Below, piece by piece: positions 7,294 through 13,771 of a DNA stretch of 14,283 nt. The translations under genes and the position numbers were made by a program. Positions within the stretch are counted from its first letter, which is position 1; each line of letters starts with the position of its first letter. The notes beneath the pieces were generated by a model. It ran no database searches. It was not told the DNA's origin and saw only the letters and a list, made by a program, of their open reading frames with translations. The DNA is from Flavobacteriaceae bacterium. Its GTDB lineage: Bacteria; Bacteroidota; Bacteroidia; Flavobacteriales; Flavobacteriaceae. The stretch covers positions 14,876-29,158 of the forward strand of contig PAUJ01000021.1 of assembly GCA_002713705.1 (NCBI GenBank). Reading direction: 5' to 3'.

Positions 7294-8636
7294 TGAATAA
7301 AGTATTAATAAAAAACGCCCAGATTGTTAATGAAGGAATCATTAAAAAAGCGGATGTTTTCATTGAAAACGATCTAATCGTTGAAATTGCTTTTAGTATT
7401 AGTGCTAAAACTGGAGATACTCAAATAATTGAAGCCAATGGTAAGTATTTGATACCTGGAATGATCGATGATCAAGTTCATTTTAGAGAACCAGGACTCA
7501 CTCATAAAGCAACCATTGCAACTGAATCTAAAGCAGCAGTTGCTGGTGGAATTACTTCCTTTATAGAAATGCCCAATACTTTTCCGCAAGCTACAACGAT
7601 TGAAAAATTAGAAGAGAAATTTTCGATTGCCAAAAAAACCTCTTGGGCTAATTATAGTTTTATGTTCGGAGGTACTAATGATAATTTAGAAGAAATACTT
7701 AAGGTAGATGAACACAAAGTAGCGGGCTTAAAATTGTTTTTAGGTTCTTCTACAGGAAATATGTTGGTTGATAACCCGAAGGTTTTAGAAGAAATATTTA
7801 GCAAAACTAATTTATTGATTTCTGTACACTGTGAGGATGAAAAAACCATTAAAAATAATCTAGAAAAGTATTTAAAAGAATTTGGGGATGGCATTCCAAT
7901 AGAAATGCATCCAAAAATTAGAAGTGTAGAAGCTTGTTACTTATCTTCTTCAAAAGCAATTGAACTTGCTAAAAAAACAGGCGCAAGATTACATGTTTTT
8001 CATCTTTCTACCGAAAAGGAAACTCATTTATTTTCTAATAAACAACCTCTTGCAGAAAAGAAGATTACCGCAGAAGTCTGTGTTCATCACCTCTGGTTTA
8101 CAGAAGAAGATTACAAAGCAAAAGGGACCAAAATTAAATGGAATCCTGCGGTAAAAAGTCAAAAAGATAAAGATGGCTTATGGAAAGCTTTATTAGATGA
8201 CCGATTGGATGTGATTGCTACGGATCATGCTCCACATACCTTAGAAGAAAAAAATAATGGTTATAACAAAGCACCTTCTGGTGGGCCATTAGTACAACAT
8301 GCCTTAGTCGCATTGCTAGAAATGTATCATAAAGGAAAAATTTCATTAGAGAAAATTGTAGAGAAAGCTTGTCATAATCCTGCAATATTATTTCAAATAA
8401 AAGATAGAGGATTTATACGAGAAGGATATAAAGCCGATTTAGTTTTAGTAGATTTAGTAAGTCCTTGGACGGTCAATAAAGAAAATATTTTATACAAATG
8501 TGGATGGTCTCCTTTTGAAGGTGTCACATTTAAATCTAGAGTGTCACATACCTTTGTAAATGGAATTTTAACCTATCATAATCTAAAATTTCAAAACAAA
8601 AGTGTTCCGCAACGTTTAACATTTAACAGACCCTAA
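7293..8636 (+). CDS. pyrC: Dihydroorotase
   Basis: This enzyme of the amidohydrolase superfamily cyclises carbamoyl-aspartate to dihydroorotate in pyrimidine synthesis (EC 3.5.2.3). Length is 447 aa. Seen: DDQVHFREPG (59-68), the substrate-binding MPNT (93-96), the GLKLFLGSSTGNM block (145-157) with Lys-147 in the place of the carboxylated metal-bridging lysine, SVHCEDE with His-179, LHVFHLST (233-240) with His-237, and ATDHAPH (309-315) with catalytic Asp-311. Oddity: the metal motif HxH reads Q61-V-H63. From memory this QVH form is common in Bacteroidetes homologues, so it need not mean inactivity. Start and stop both lie in TAATG overlaps with the neighbouring genes. It is a class I enzyme; the symbol could equally be pyrC or a pyrC-like name. 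Confidence 0.92.
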   Translation: MNKVLIKNAQIVNEGIIKKADVFIENDLIVEIAFSISAKTGDTQIIEANGKYLIPGMIDDQVHFREPGLTHKATIATESKAAVAGGITSFIEMPNTFPQATTIEKLEEKFSIAKKTSWANYSFMFGGTNDNLEEILKVDEHKVAGLKLFLGSSTGNMLVDNPKVLEEIFSKTNLLISVHCEDEKTIKNNLEKYLKEFGDGIPIEMHPKIRSVEACYLSSSKAIELAKKTGARLHVFHLSTEKETHLFSNKQPLAEKKITAEVCVHHLWFTEEDYKAKGTKIKWNPAVKSQKDKDGLWKALLDDRLDVIATDHAPHTLEEKNNGYNKAPSGGPLVQHALVALLEMYHKGKISLEKIVEKACHNPAILFQIKDRGFIREGYKADLVLVDLVSPWTVNKENILYKCGWSPFEGVTFKSRVSHTFVNGILTYHNLKFQNKSVPQRLTFNRP

Positions 8637-9100
8637 TGAATATTTTTAGTTACATAATTATTTTTTGTAATTTGAAAAGAGTTGGGAAACTAAAGTTAAT
8701 TCTGTCTTGTATTCTTACCGTAAGTTATACTTCCTGTCAAGATGTTAAAAAACCAGAAATACCAACTGATTTAATCTCACAAGAAATAATGGTGGATATT
8801 TTAACCGATGTCTATATAAGTAATGCTTCTAGAAATGTCAATAATAAATTAATCAGAAAAAGAAATTTACACCTAGACTCTATTATTTATAATAAATACG
8901 AAGTAGATAGTTTACAATTTGTACTTAGCAATGCTTATTACAGTTCAGATTTAAAAATTTATGGCAATCTACTAAGTCTAGCAAAAGATCGACTCGTTTT
9001 ATTAAAAAAAGAAAAAGACAGTATTTATAAAATTGTATTTAAGCAAGACTCTATAAATAATAATAAAATTAGGATTCAAAAATTAAAAGAGAATCAATAA
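8636..9100 (+). CDS. DUF4296 family putative lipoprotein
   Basis: This 154-aa protein of unknown function belongs to DUF4296. A hydrophobic signal region (about 18-32) ends in YTSC with Cys-34 as the likely lipidation site; Tyr at -3 of the lipobox is unusual. Family pattern is seen in LISQEIMVDILTDVY (46-60), IIYNKYEVDSLQFVLSNAYY (83-102) and Y109-L120. The rest is a Lys-rich, probably helical tail ending at 154. Four D-S-[I/L] triplets are present (residues 81, 91, 128, 138), which match the Bacteroidetes O-glycosylation motif. ATG 8636 overlaps the dihydroorotase stop (TAATG); an N-terminal stretch of about 17 residues precedes the signal region, so a later non-ATG start is possible. The gene ends 27 bases from the converging epimerase gene with no visible terminator between. 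Confidence 0.8.
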   Translation: MNIFSYIIIFCNLKRVGKLKLILSCILTVSYTSCQDVKKPEIPTDLISQEIMVDILTDVYISNASRNVNNKLIRKRNLHLDSIIYNKYEVDSLQFVLSNAYYSSDLKIYGNLLSLAKDRLVLLKKEKDSIYKIVFKQDSINNNKIRIQKLKENQ

Positions 9101-9127
9101 AAAATTAATGAATAACTCTCCGTATAA

Positions 9128-10141
9128 TTAAAGGTTGAAATCTCTTCTGTAATTTTTTGTAACTCGTTCTATAGTTTTGTTAGTAGGTGTGAATTTAAAA
9201 TCAATTTCTTTTTCAATCTTTGAAGCATCGTAAAATGAATTTTTATACAGACTTCTTACCGTAGCTTTTAGTAATTTCCTTTTTATTTTAAAGATTTTGT
9301 AAAAAAACCAATCTAGGTTTGCAAAACTGATCATGATCCATTTAGCAATTGTTTTGTTTGGAGGTTTTTTATTTAAACCATCAGATATTTTAGTAAGTAA
9401 CTCTTTAAAATAGATGTTCTTAGCAACTAAGATATAAGCTTCGTTTTTAATAGGACTAGAAATTAAGTTAATCATTACTTTAACGACATCTTTAACATCT
9501 ACAATGGAGACTCCACCTGGAGTGAAATAACGCAAGCCTTTAGAAATAGTTCGAAAAATACCTCCACTTGCCGAATTCCAAATGCCTTCTCCTATAATAA
9601 CTCCTGGATGAACAATAATAGCGTCTAAACCTTCTTGAGTTCCACGCCATACTTGCATTTCGGCTTCATGTTTGGTAATTGCATATACACTGTTTTTCTC
9701 TTCAGGCTTAAATTCTGTTTCTTCAGTAGAAAAAGATTCATCAGTTGTTTTACCCAATGTAGCAATAGAACTGACATAACAAAGTTTTTTCACTCCTTCT
9801 GTCAAGCAAAAGTTTACCACATTGGCGGTTCCTTCAATATTTACTTTTTTAAGTACCGAATAATGCCTTGGGTTAAAACTTATAAAAGCAGCACAGTGGT
9901 ACACGTATTCAATATTTTTAAAAGCAGCTTCTAAGGTAGTTACATCAGTAATATCTGCTATTATCCACTCTATTTTGTTGAATAGAGTTTGCGTTTCGCA
10001 GGTGTCATAAGAAAATACATTTTTTACAGCGTCTAAATCGCTAGAAACTCTATGTATTGCTCTTACTTTCTCGCCATTATTAACAAGTGTCAGTAATAAA
10101 TGCGCCCCTACTAATCCAGTTCCCCCAGTTACTAATATCAT
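9128..10141 (-). CDS. NAD-dependent epimerase/dehydratase family protein (extended SDR)
   Basis: This is a 337-aa extended short-chain dehydrogenase/reductase. The cofactor motif TGGTGLVG is at 5-12, the Asp/adenine region IIADITD at 60-66, the family HCAAF at 82-86, the catalytic-triad Ser in YVSSIATLG (122-130), and the catalytic pair Tyr-153 and Lys-157 in SVYAITK. HPGVIIGEG follows at 177-185. All catalytic residues are present. The substrate is not evident; members act on nucleotide sugars or on sterol, dihydroflavonol-like or other ketone substrates, and the neighbourhood does not decide. ATG 10141 starts directly at the Rossmann strand. It is divergent from tyrS (77-base gap) and converges on the DUF4296 gene. 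Confidence 0.88.
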   Translation of the reverse strand: MILVTGGTGLVGAHLLLTLVNNGEKVRAIHRVSSDLDAVKNVFSYDTCETQTLFNKIEWIIADITDVTTLEAAFKNIEYVYHCAAFISFNPRHYSVLKKVNIEGTANVVNFCLTEGVKKLCYVSSIATLGKTTDESFSTEETEFKPEEKNSVYAITKHEAEMQVWRGTQEGLDAIIVHPGVIIGEGIWNSASGGIFRTISKGLRYFTPGGVSIVDVKDVVKVMINLISSPIKNEAYILVAKNIYFKELLTKISDGLNKKPPNKTIAKWIMISFANLDWFFYKIFKIKRKLLKATVRSLYKNSFYDASKIEKEIDFKFTPTNKTIERVTKNYRRDFNL

Positions 10142-10194
10142 AAGAGCAATTTAAGGTTTTTTGATTTAATGTTTTATCTTAAAATATAGAAATA

Positions 10195-10202
10195 TATCTT
10201 TG
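10195..10202 (+). promoter_or_regulatory. Promoter -7 box TATCTTTG of tyrS
   Basis: TATCTTTG matches TAnnTTTG exactly, 16 bases upstream of the tyrS ATG, leaving a short A-rich leader (AAATTTAAAAATA before the ATG). No clear -33 TTG is present. I found no T-box or other leader structure in this 77-base gap. Confidence 0.5.
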
Positions 10203-10218
10203 TTGAAATTTAAAAATA

Positions 10219-11514
10219 ATGGAGTTGATAAATTTTGTTGAAGAATTGCAGTGGAGAGGAATGATTCACGATGTGATGCCAGATACCGATAAGCACCTTA
10301 TGGAAAAAATGCGTACAGCATATGTAGGTTTTGATCCAACGGCAGATTCGCTTCATATCGGTAATTTAGTGCCTATTATGTTATTAGCTTTCTATCAACG
10401 TAGTGGTCATAAACCTATCGCATTAGTCGGAGGAGCAACTGGAATGATTGGAGATCCATCAGGAAAATCTAACGAGCGTAATTTATTAGACGAAAAAACA
10501 CTGCGTTACAACCAAGAGTGTGTGCGCAAACAATTGGCTCAATTTTTAGATTTTACTTCTGGTTCAGAAAATGAGGCAGTGATGGTGAATAACTATGACT
10601 GGATGAAGAATTTTAGTTTTCTAGAGTTTATTCGTGATGTTGGAAAACACATTACTGTAAATTATATGATGGCGAAAGATTCAGTTAAAAGCCGATTAAC
10701 CAATGAAGGCGAGGGAATGTCATTTACTGAATTCACCTATCAGATGGTACAAGGATATGATTTTCTTCATTTATATAGAACCCATGATTGTACTTTAGAA
10801 ATGGGAGGCAGTGATCAATGGGGGAACATCACAACAGGTACAGAATTAGTTCGTCGCATTGGAGATGGCAAAGGGTATGCTTTAACTTGTCCATTAATTA
10901 CTAAGAGTGATGGAAGTAAATTTGGGAAAAGTGAAGGTGGAAATATTTGGCTTGATGCCAACCGAACTTCCCCCTATAAATTTTATCAATATTGGATTAA
11001 TACTAGCGATGAAGATGCTGAGAAATACATAAAAATATTTACTTTTTTAGATAAAGAAACGATAGACGCTTTAGTTTTAGAGCATAAAAAAGCACCCCAT
11101 ATGCGTTTACTTCAAAAGCAATTAGCAGATGAGGTTACGGTAACGGTTCATAATGAAGAAGCTTTAGAGAAAGCAATTAAGGCTTCTAATATGTTATTTG
11201 GAAAATCTACCTCTGAAGATTTAAAAAATCTTGATACTAGTACTTTTTTAGATGTATTTGAAGGAGTTACCCAAGCAGAAGTTTTAAAATCTGAAATAGA
11301 AAGCGGTTTAGATATCATTGGAGCATTGGCTGAAAAAACGAATTTTTTAAAATCGAATGGGGAAGCAAGGAGGGCATTAAAAGAAAATTCAGTTGCTGTT
11401 AATAAAGAAAAAGTTTCTGAAGGTTTTAAAATAACTACTTCAGATTTAATTAATGATCAATTTGTACTGTTACAAAGAGGTAAGAAAACTTATTTTATTA
11501 TAAAAGTAGTGTAA
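10219..11514 (+). CDS. tyrS: Tyrosine--tRNA ligase
   Basis: This is a class I aminoacyl-tRNA synthetase charging tRNA-Tyr (EC 6.1.1.1), 431 aa, normal for bacterial TyrRS of the shorter (TyrS) type. Seen: AYVGFDPTADSLHIGN (34-49) with the HIGN signature at 46-49, GGATGMIGDPSGKSNER (71-87), YQMVQGYDFL (174-183), GGSDQWGNI (196-204) and KFGKS (234-238), the KMSKS loop in its usual TyrRS form. The C-terminal part from about 365 has the S4-type RNA-binding pattern (SNGEARRALKE, then a strand-rich tail). It is complete, starts at ATG 10219, and converges with the LuxE-like gene downstream. Confidence 0.97.
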   Translation: MELINFVEELQWRGMIHDVMPDTDKHLMEKMRTAYVGFDPTADSLHIGNLVPIMLLAFYQRSGHKPIALVGGATGMIGDPSGKSNERNLLDEKTLRYNQECVRKQLAQFLDFTSGSENEAVMVNNYDWMKNFSFLEFIRDVGKHITVNYMMAKDSVKSRLTNEGEGMSFTEFTYQMVQGYDFLHLYRTHDCTLEMGGSDQWGNITTGTELVRRIGDGKGYALTCPLITKSDGSKFGKSEGGNIWLDANRTSPYKFYQYWINTSDEDAEKYIKIFTFLDKETIDALVLEHKKAPHMRLLQKQLADEVTVTVHNEEALEKAIKASNMLFGKSTSEDLKNLDTSTFLDVFEGVTQAEVLKSEIESGLDIIGALAEKTNFLKSNGEARRALKENSVAVNKEKVSEGFKITTSDLINDQFVLLQRGKKTYFIIKVV

Positions 11515-11637
11515 AATGACCTCCATATTAAACAAACGAATTAGAGAATATTTTTAGCTAAAAAAATAGAAATCAATTAGGCTTCCAAAATAATAATGTG
11601 CCTAAAAATAAATACTAAAAACATTTATTTTGACCCA
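11515..11637. other. AT-rich convergent junction with three inverted repeats
   Basis: No gene is visible between the converging tyrS and LuxE-like genes. Three inverted repeats occur in sequence: TTTTTAGCTAAAAA (11551-11564), TTAGGC/GCCTAA (11577-11582 with 11600-11605) and AAAATAAAT/ATTTATTTT (11605-11613 with 11623-11631). The third could serve as a weak AT-rich terminator for one or both genes, but none has the usual GC stem plus T-run. Confidence 0.35.
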
Positions 11638-12615
11638 TTAGATAACCATTAGATTGCATCCGCGAATATCACTATCGTCAAATCTTCCTGAAATTTCGAA
11701 ACTACCATCCTCTTGTACTTTTCCTAAATCTTGAGTGGCTATAAAAGAACAAGAGTTTATATTAGCAAGATCGATGACATTGATACCACCGGTTTTATTG
11801 AATATTAAAGTTTGAGCATCCGCTGTTTCTCTGGTAAAGATTTTCATCCAGGGAGGACAGTAAAAAATTCCATTTCCTTTAGAATAGGCTTGTGAAAGTA
11901 ATTCCGTCATTCCATATTCACTATAAATGGAAGCAACTCCAAATCCCTTTTTTAATGATTCTTGTAGTTCTTCTTTTACCATTTCTTTACGGCGACCTTT
12001 CATTCCTCCAGTTTCCATGATGATGGTGTTTTTTAATTCAAATTGTTTCGTTTCAATTAAATCTAATAAGGCATAAGAAACTCCAAGCAATATTGTTTTT
12101 TGTTTGGTTTTTTCAAGGTATTCTAATTTTTCAATTAGTGAAGAAATATCATTCAAGTAAAATCCGCTATTACTGTTTTCACTTTGTTGTATAAGTGTAT
12201 CAACCATATAAATTAATGAAGAACCTTTTCGTTCTAAATAATTAGGTAATAGTGCTAAGATATTAATGTTTTTAGGTGTTCCAAAAAATAATTCAAATGC
12301 TTTCGTAAAACTCTTATAATAAATATCTAGGTCACTTACATAGTGCTTGCTGGTCATATTTCCTGTAGTCCCACTACTTGTGAAAATAGCTTTATGAGTA
12401 CTTTTTTTAGTTAATATTTGATGGCTTTTAAAAAACTGAATGGGAAGAAAAGGAATGTCCGTAACTTTTTTTACATTGGAAATATTTACGTTTAATAAAT
12501 CACAAAATTCTCGATAAACATTTACCCGATGGTATTGATATTGAAAAGTTTCTAAAGCTAGATTTTCAAAACCTTTATCAGAAGAAATATTAAAAATTTT
12601 ATTCTTTAAATTCAC
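11638..12615 (-). CDS. LuxE/PaaK-like acyl-protein synthetase (ANL superfamily)
   Basis: This is a 325-aa adenylate-forming enzyme resembling acyl-protein synthetase LuxE. Seen: FLPIQFFKSHQI (56-67), a typical LuxE-like segment; the ATP phosphate-binding loop SSGTTG (80-85); METGGMKGRRKE (200-211); YSEYGMTE (231-238), the ANL A5-type motif; and the C-terminal DLG (296-298) with GRFDDSDIRGCNL (310-322), corresponding to the adenosine-ribose and hinge region. The large C-terminal ANL domain is short or absent, as in LuxE. The expected chemistry is carboxylate activation by ATP and transfer to a protein or carrier thiol; the substrate is unknown, and no luxC, luxD or acyl carrier gene is near. 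The start is GTG 12615, since no in-frame ATG lies upstream. A strong terminator sits only about 25 bases upstream. Confidence 0.82.
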   Translation of the reverse strand: MNLKNKIFNISSDKGFENLALETFQYQYHRVNVYREFCDLLNVNISNVKKVTDIPFLPIQFFKSHQILTKKSTHKAIFTSSGTTGNMTSKHYVSDLDIYYKSFTKAFELFFGTPKNINILALLPNYLERKGSSLIYMVDTLIQQSENSNSGFYLNDISSLIEKLEYLEKTKQKTILLGVSYALLDLIETKQFELKNTIIMETGGMKGRRKEMVKEELQESLKKGFGVASIYSEYGMTELLSQAYSKGNGIFYCPPWMKIFTRETADAQTLIFNKTGGINVIDLANINSCSFIATQDLGKVQEDGSFEISGRFDDSDIRGCNLMVI

Positions 12616-12630
12616 CCTATAAAAGTATGG

Positions 12631-12663
12631 AAAATAAAAAAGCTTCTGCTAAAACAGAAGCTT
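12631..12663 (-). terminator. Intrinsic terminator of the T9SS cargo gene
   Basis: Perfect 9-bp arms AAGCTTCTG (12640-12648) and CAGAAGCTT (12655-12663) enclose a 6-base loop. On the minus strand the stem is followed by TTTTTTATTTT, so it terminates transcription coming from the T9SS cargo gene just before the LuxE-like gene. Confidence 0.88.
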
Positions 12664-12685
12664 AAATTATCGTCAAAATGCATCA

Positions 12686-13621
12686 TTAATTAATCACTAG
12701 CTTTTTAGTGCTTGAAATTTCATTTTGAATTATTTTTAGTGTATAAACTCCACTTTTAAGTTCAGAAATATTTAAGATACTTGAAGGAATAGAAGCAGCC
12801 ATTACTTTTTTTCCCAAAATATCGTATACTGAAACAGTTTTAACTCCACTAAAAAAAGAGGTTATATGTACATATCCATTTGATGCTGGGTTAGGGTATA
12901 TAGAAAATGTTTCTTGGGAATTGTTTCCCAAATCTAAAATTCCAACAAATTGAATATTATCAAAAAAGAATGCTTCAGTACTTGCATTACATCTTACTTC
13001 AATTATTAATTGATAGAAAGAACCAATATCACTTAAACTCACATTACCTTCTTGCCAAGTTCCTTGAAGTCCAAGGTCATTTATGTTTTTTCCTGTAGAG
13101 TTTAAAATATCCTGTTCGGTATTATCTGTTAAATTTTTCAGATAAATTCTAACCCTGTCCGAGCCACTTGTATTTTCGGTGCCATCACCTTCAAATCCTG
13201 TATCTGCTATAAAATAGTTTATAAAAATATCAGCATCCATACCAGTTAATTCAAACTCATCAAACTCTAAAATAAAATTTCCGTCGACATCACTAATTTT
13301 ATATCCGTGTAATCCATCTGGGAATGGATGATCACTACCTGGAGCAAAAGAGGTGACTCCTACTGAATCTCCATCTGTCAATCCAATTCCTGGATTGTCG
13401 TAAGGCACATAGAATGCGCTAAATCCTAGTTCTTCTCCTGTTGTGGTAAAATTAACAAAAGGTTCTCCGACATTATCAATCAAGTCGTGTGACATTGTTG
13501 CATCACCTGTGTCGATATAATTACCGTCAATCGCTTCAGGTTCTTCAAAACTTGTGCTCTCGTTTTGCGCAAAAGAATTTACGCTTATCAAAAGCATTAC
13601 TAAAAAAGTAATAATTTTCAT
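12686..13621 (-). CDS. Secreted protein with T9SS type A sorting domain
   Basis: This is a 311-aa exported protein. Residues 1-18 form a Sec signal peptide with probable cleavage SFA|Q before Gln-19. Residues about 20-228 form one acidic, Gly/Asp-rich, probably beta-sandwich module: TSFEEPEA (23-30), HDLIDNVGEPFVNF (45-58), LTDGDSVGVTSF (81-92), FILEFDEFELTG (116-127), GSDRVRIYLKNL (153-164) and AFFFDNIQF (217-225). From memory this module recurs in flavobacterial extracellular proteins, often beside other domains; its function is unknown. Residues about 238-311 are a type A sorting domain (SIYPNPASNGYVHI from 240, VYDILGKKV 265-273, LKSGVYTLKI 288-297, ending KKLVIN), which directs passage through the type IX system and surface attachment or release. 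No catalytic domain is recognisable. ATG 13621 begins the signal peptide. Confidence 0.87.
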   Translation of the reverse strand: MKIITFLVMLLISVNSFAQNESTSFEEPEAIDGNYIDTGDATMSHDLIDNVGEPFVNFTTTGEELGFSAFYVPYDNPGIGLTDGDSVGVTSFAPGSDHPFPDGLHGYKISDVDGNFILEFDEFELTGMDADIFINYFIADTGFEGDGTENTSGSDRVRIYLKNLTDNTEQDILNSTGKNINDLGLQGTWQEGNVSLSDIGSFYQLIIEVRCNASTEAFFFDNIQFVGILDLGNNSQETFSIYPNPASNGYVHITSFFSGVKTVSVYDILGKKVMAASIPSSILNISELKSGVYTLKIIQNEISSTKKLVIN

Positions 13622-13681
13622 AATAAAAGGGTTTAAAAAGTGAAGGGAAGAATTTAAATATACAAAAAATATAATAAATAT

Positions 13682-13733
13682 AATATGTTACCATATTGTT
13701 AATAATCACCAGAGTATTAATATCAAAGATATT
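13682..13733. promoter_or_regulatory. Divergent control region with two palindromes and a minus-strand -7 box
   Basis: In the 150-base gap between the divergent T9SS cargo gene and response regulator lie AATATG-TTAC-CATATT (13682-13697) and AATATC-AAA-GATATT (13719-13733). The minus strand at 13731-13724 reads TATCTTTG, an exact TAnnTTTG box inside the second palindrome, which could drive the cargo gene with a leader of about 95 bases. Such paired dyads are compatible with operator sites. No -33 box is clear, and short AT palindromes arise easily by chance in this composition. Confidence 0.35.
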
Positions 13734-13771
13734 TATGCATTATATTTACTTTTTATAAAAGGAATGAATGC

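Noticed and set aside
7960..8154. Plus-strand open frame of 64 codons inside dihydroorotase
   Set aside because: It overlaps a fully conserved enzyme in another frame and has no separate signal; it is a by-product of AT-rich coding sequence.
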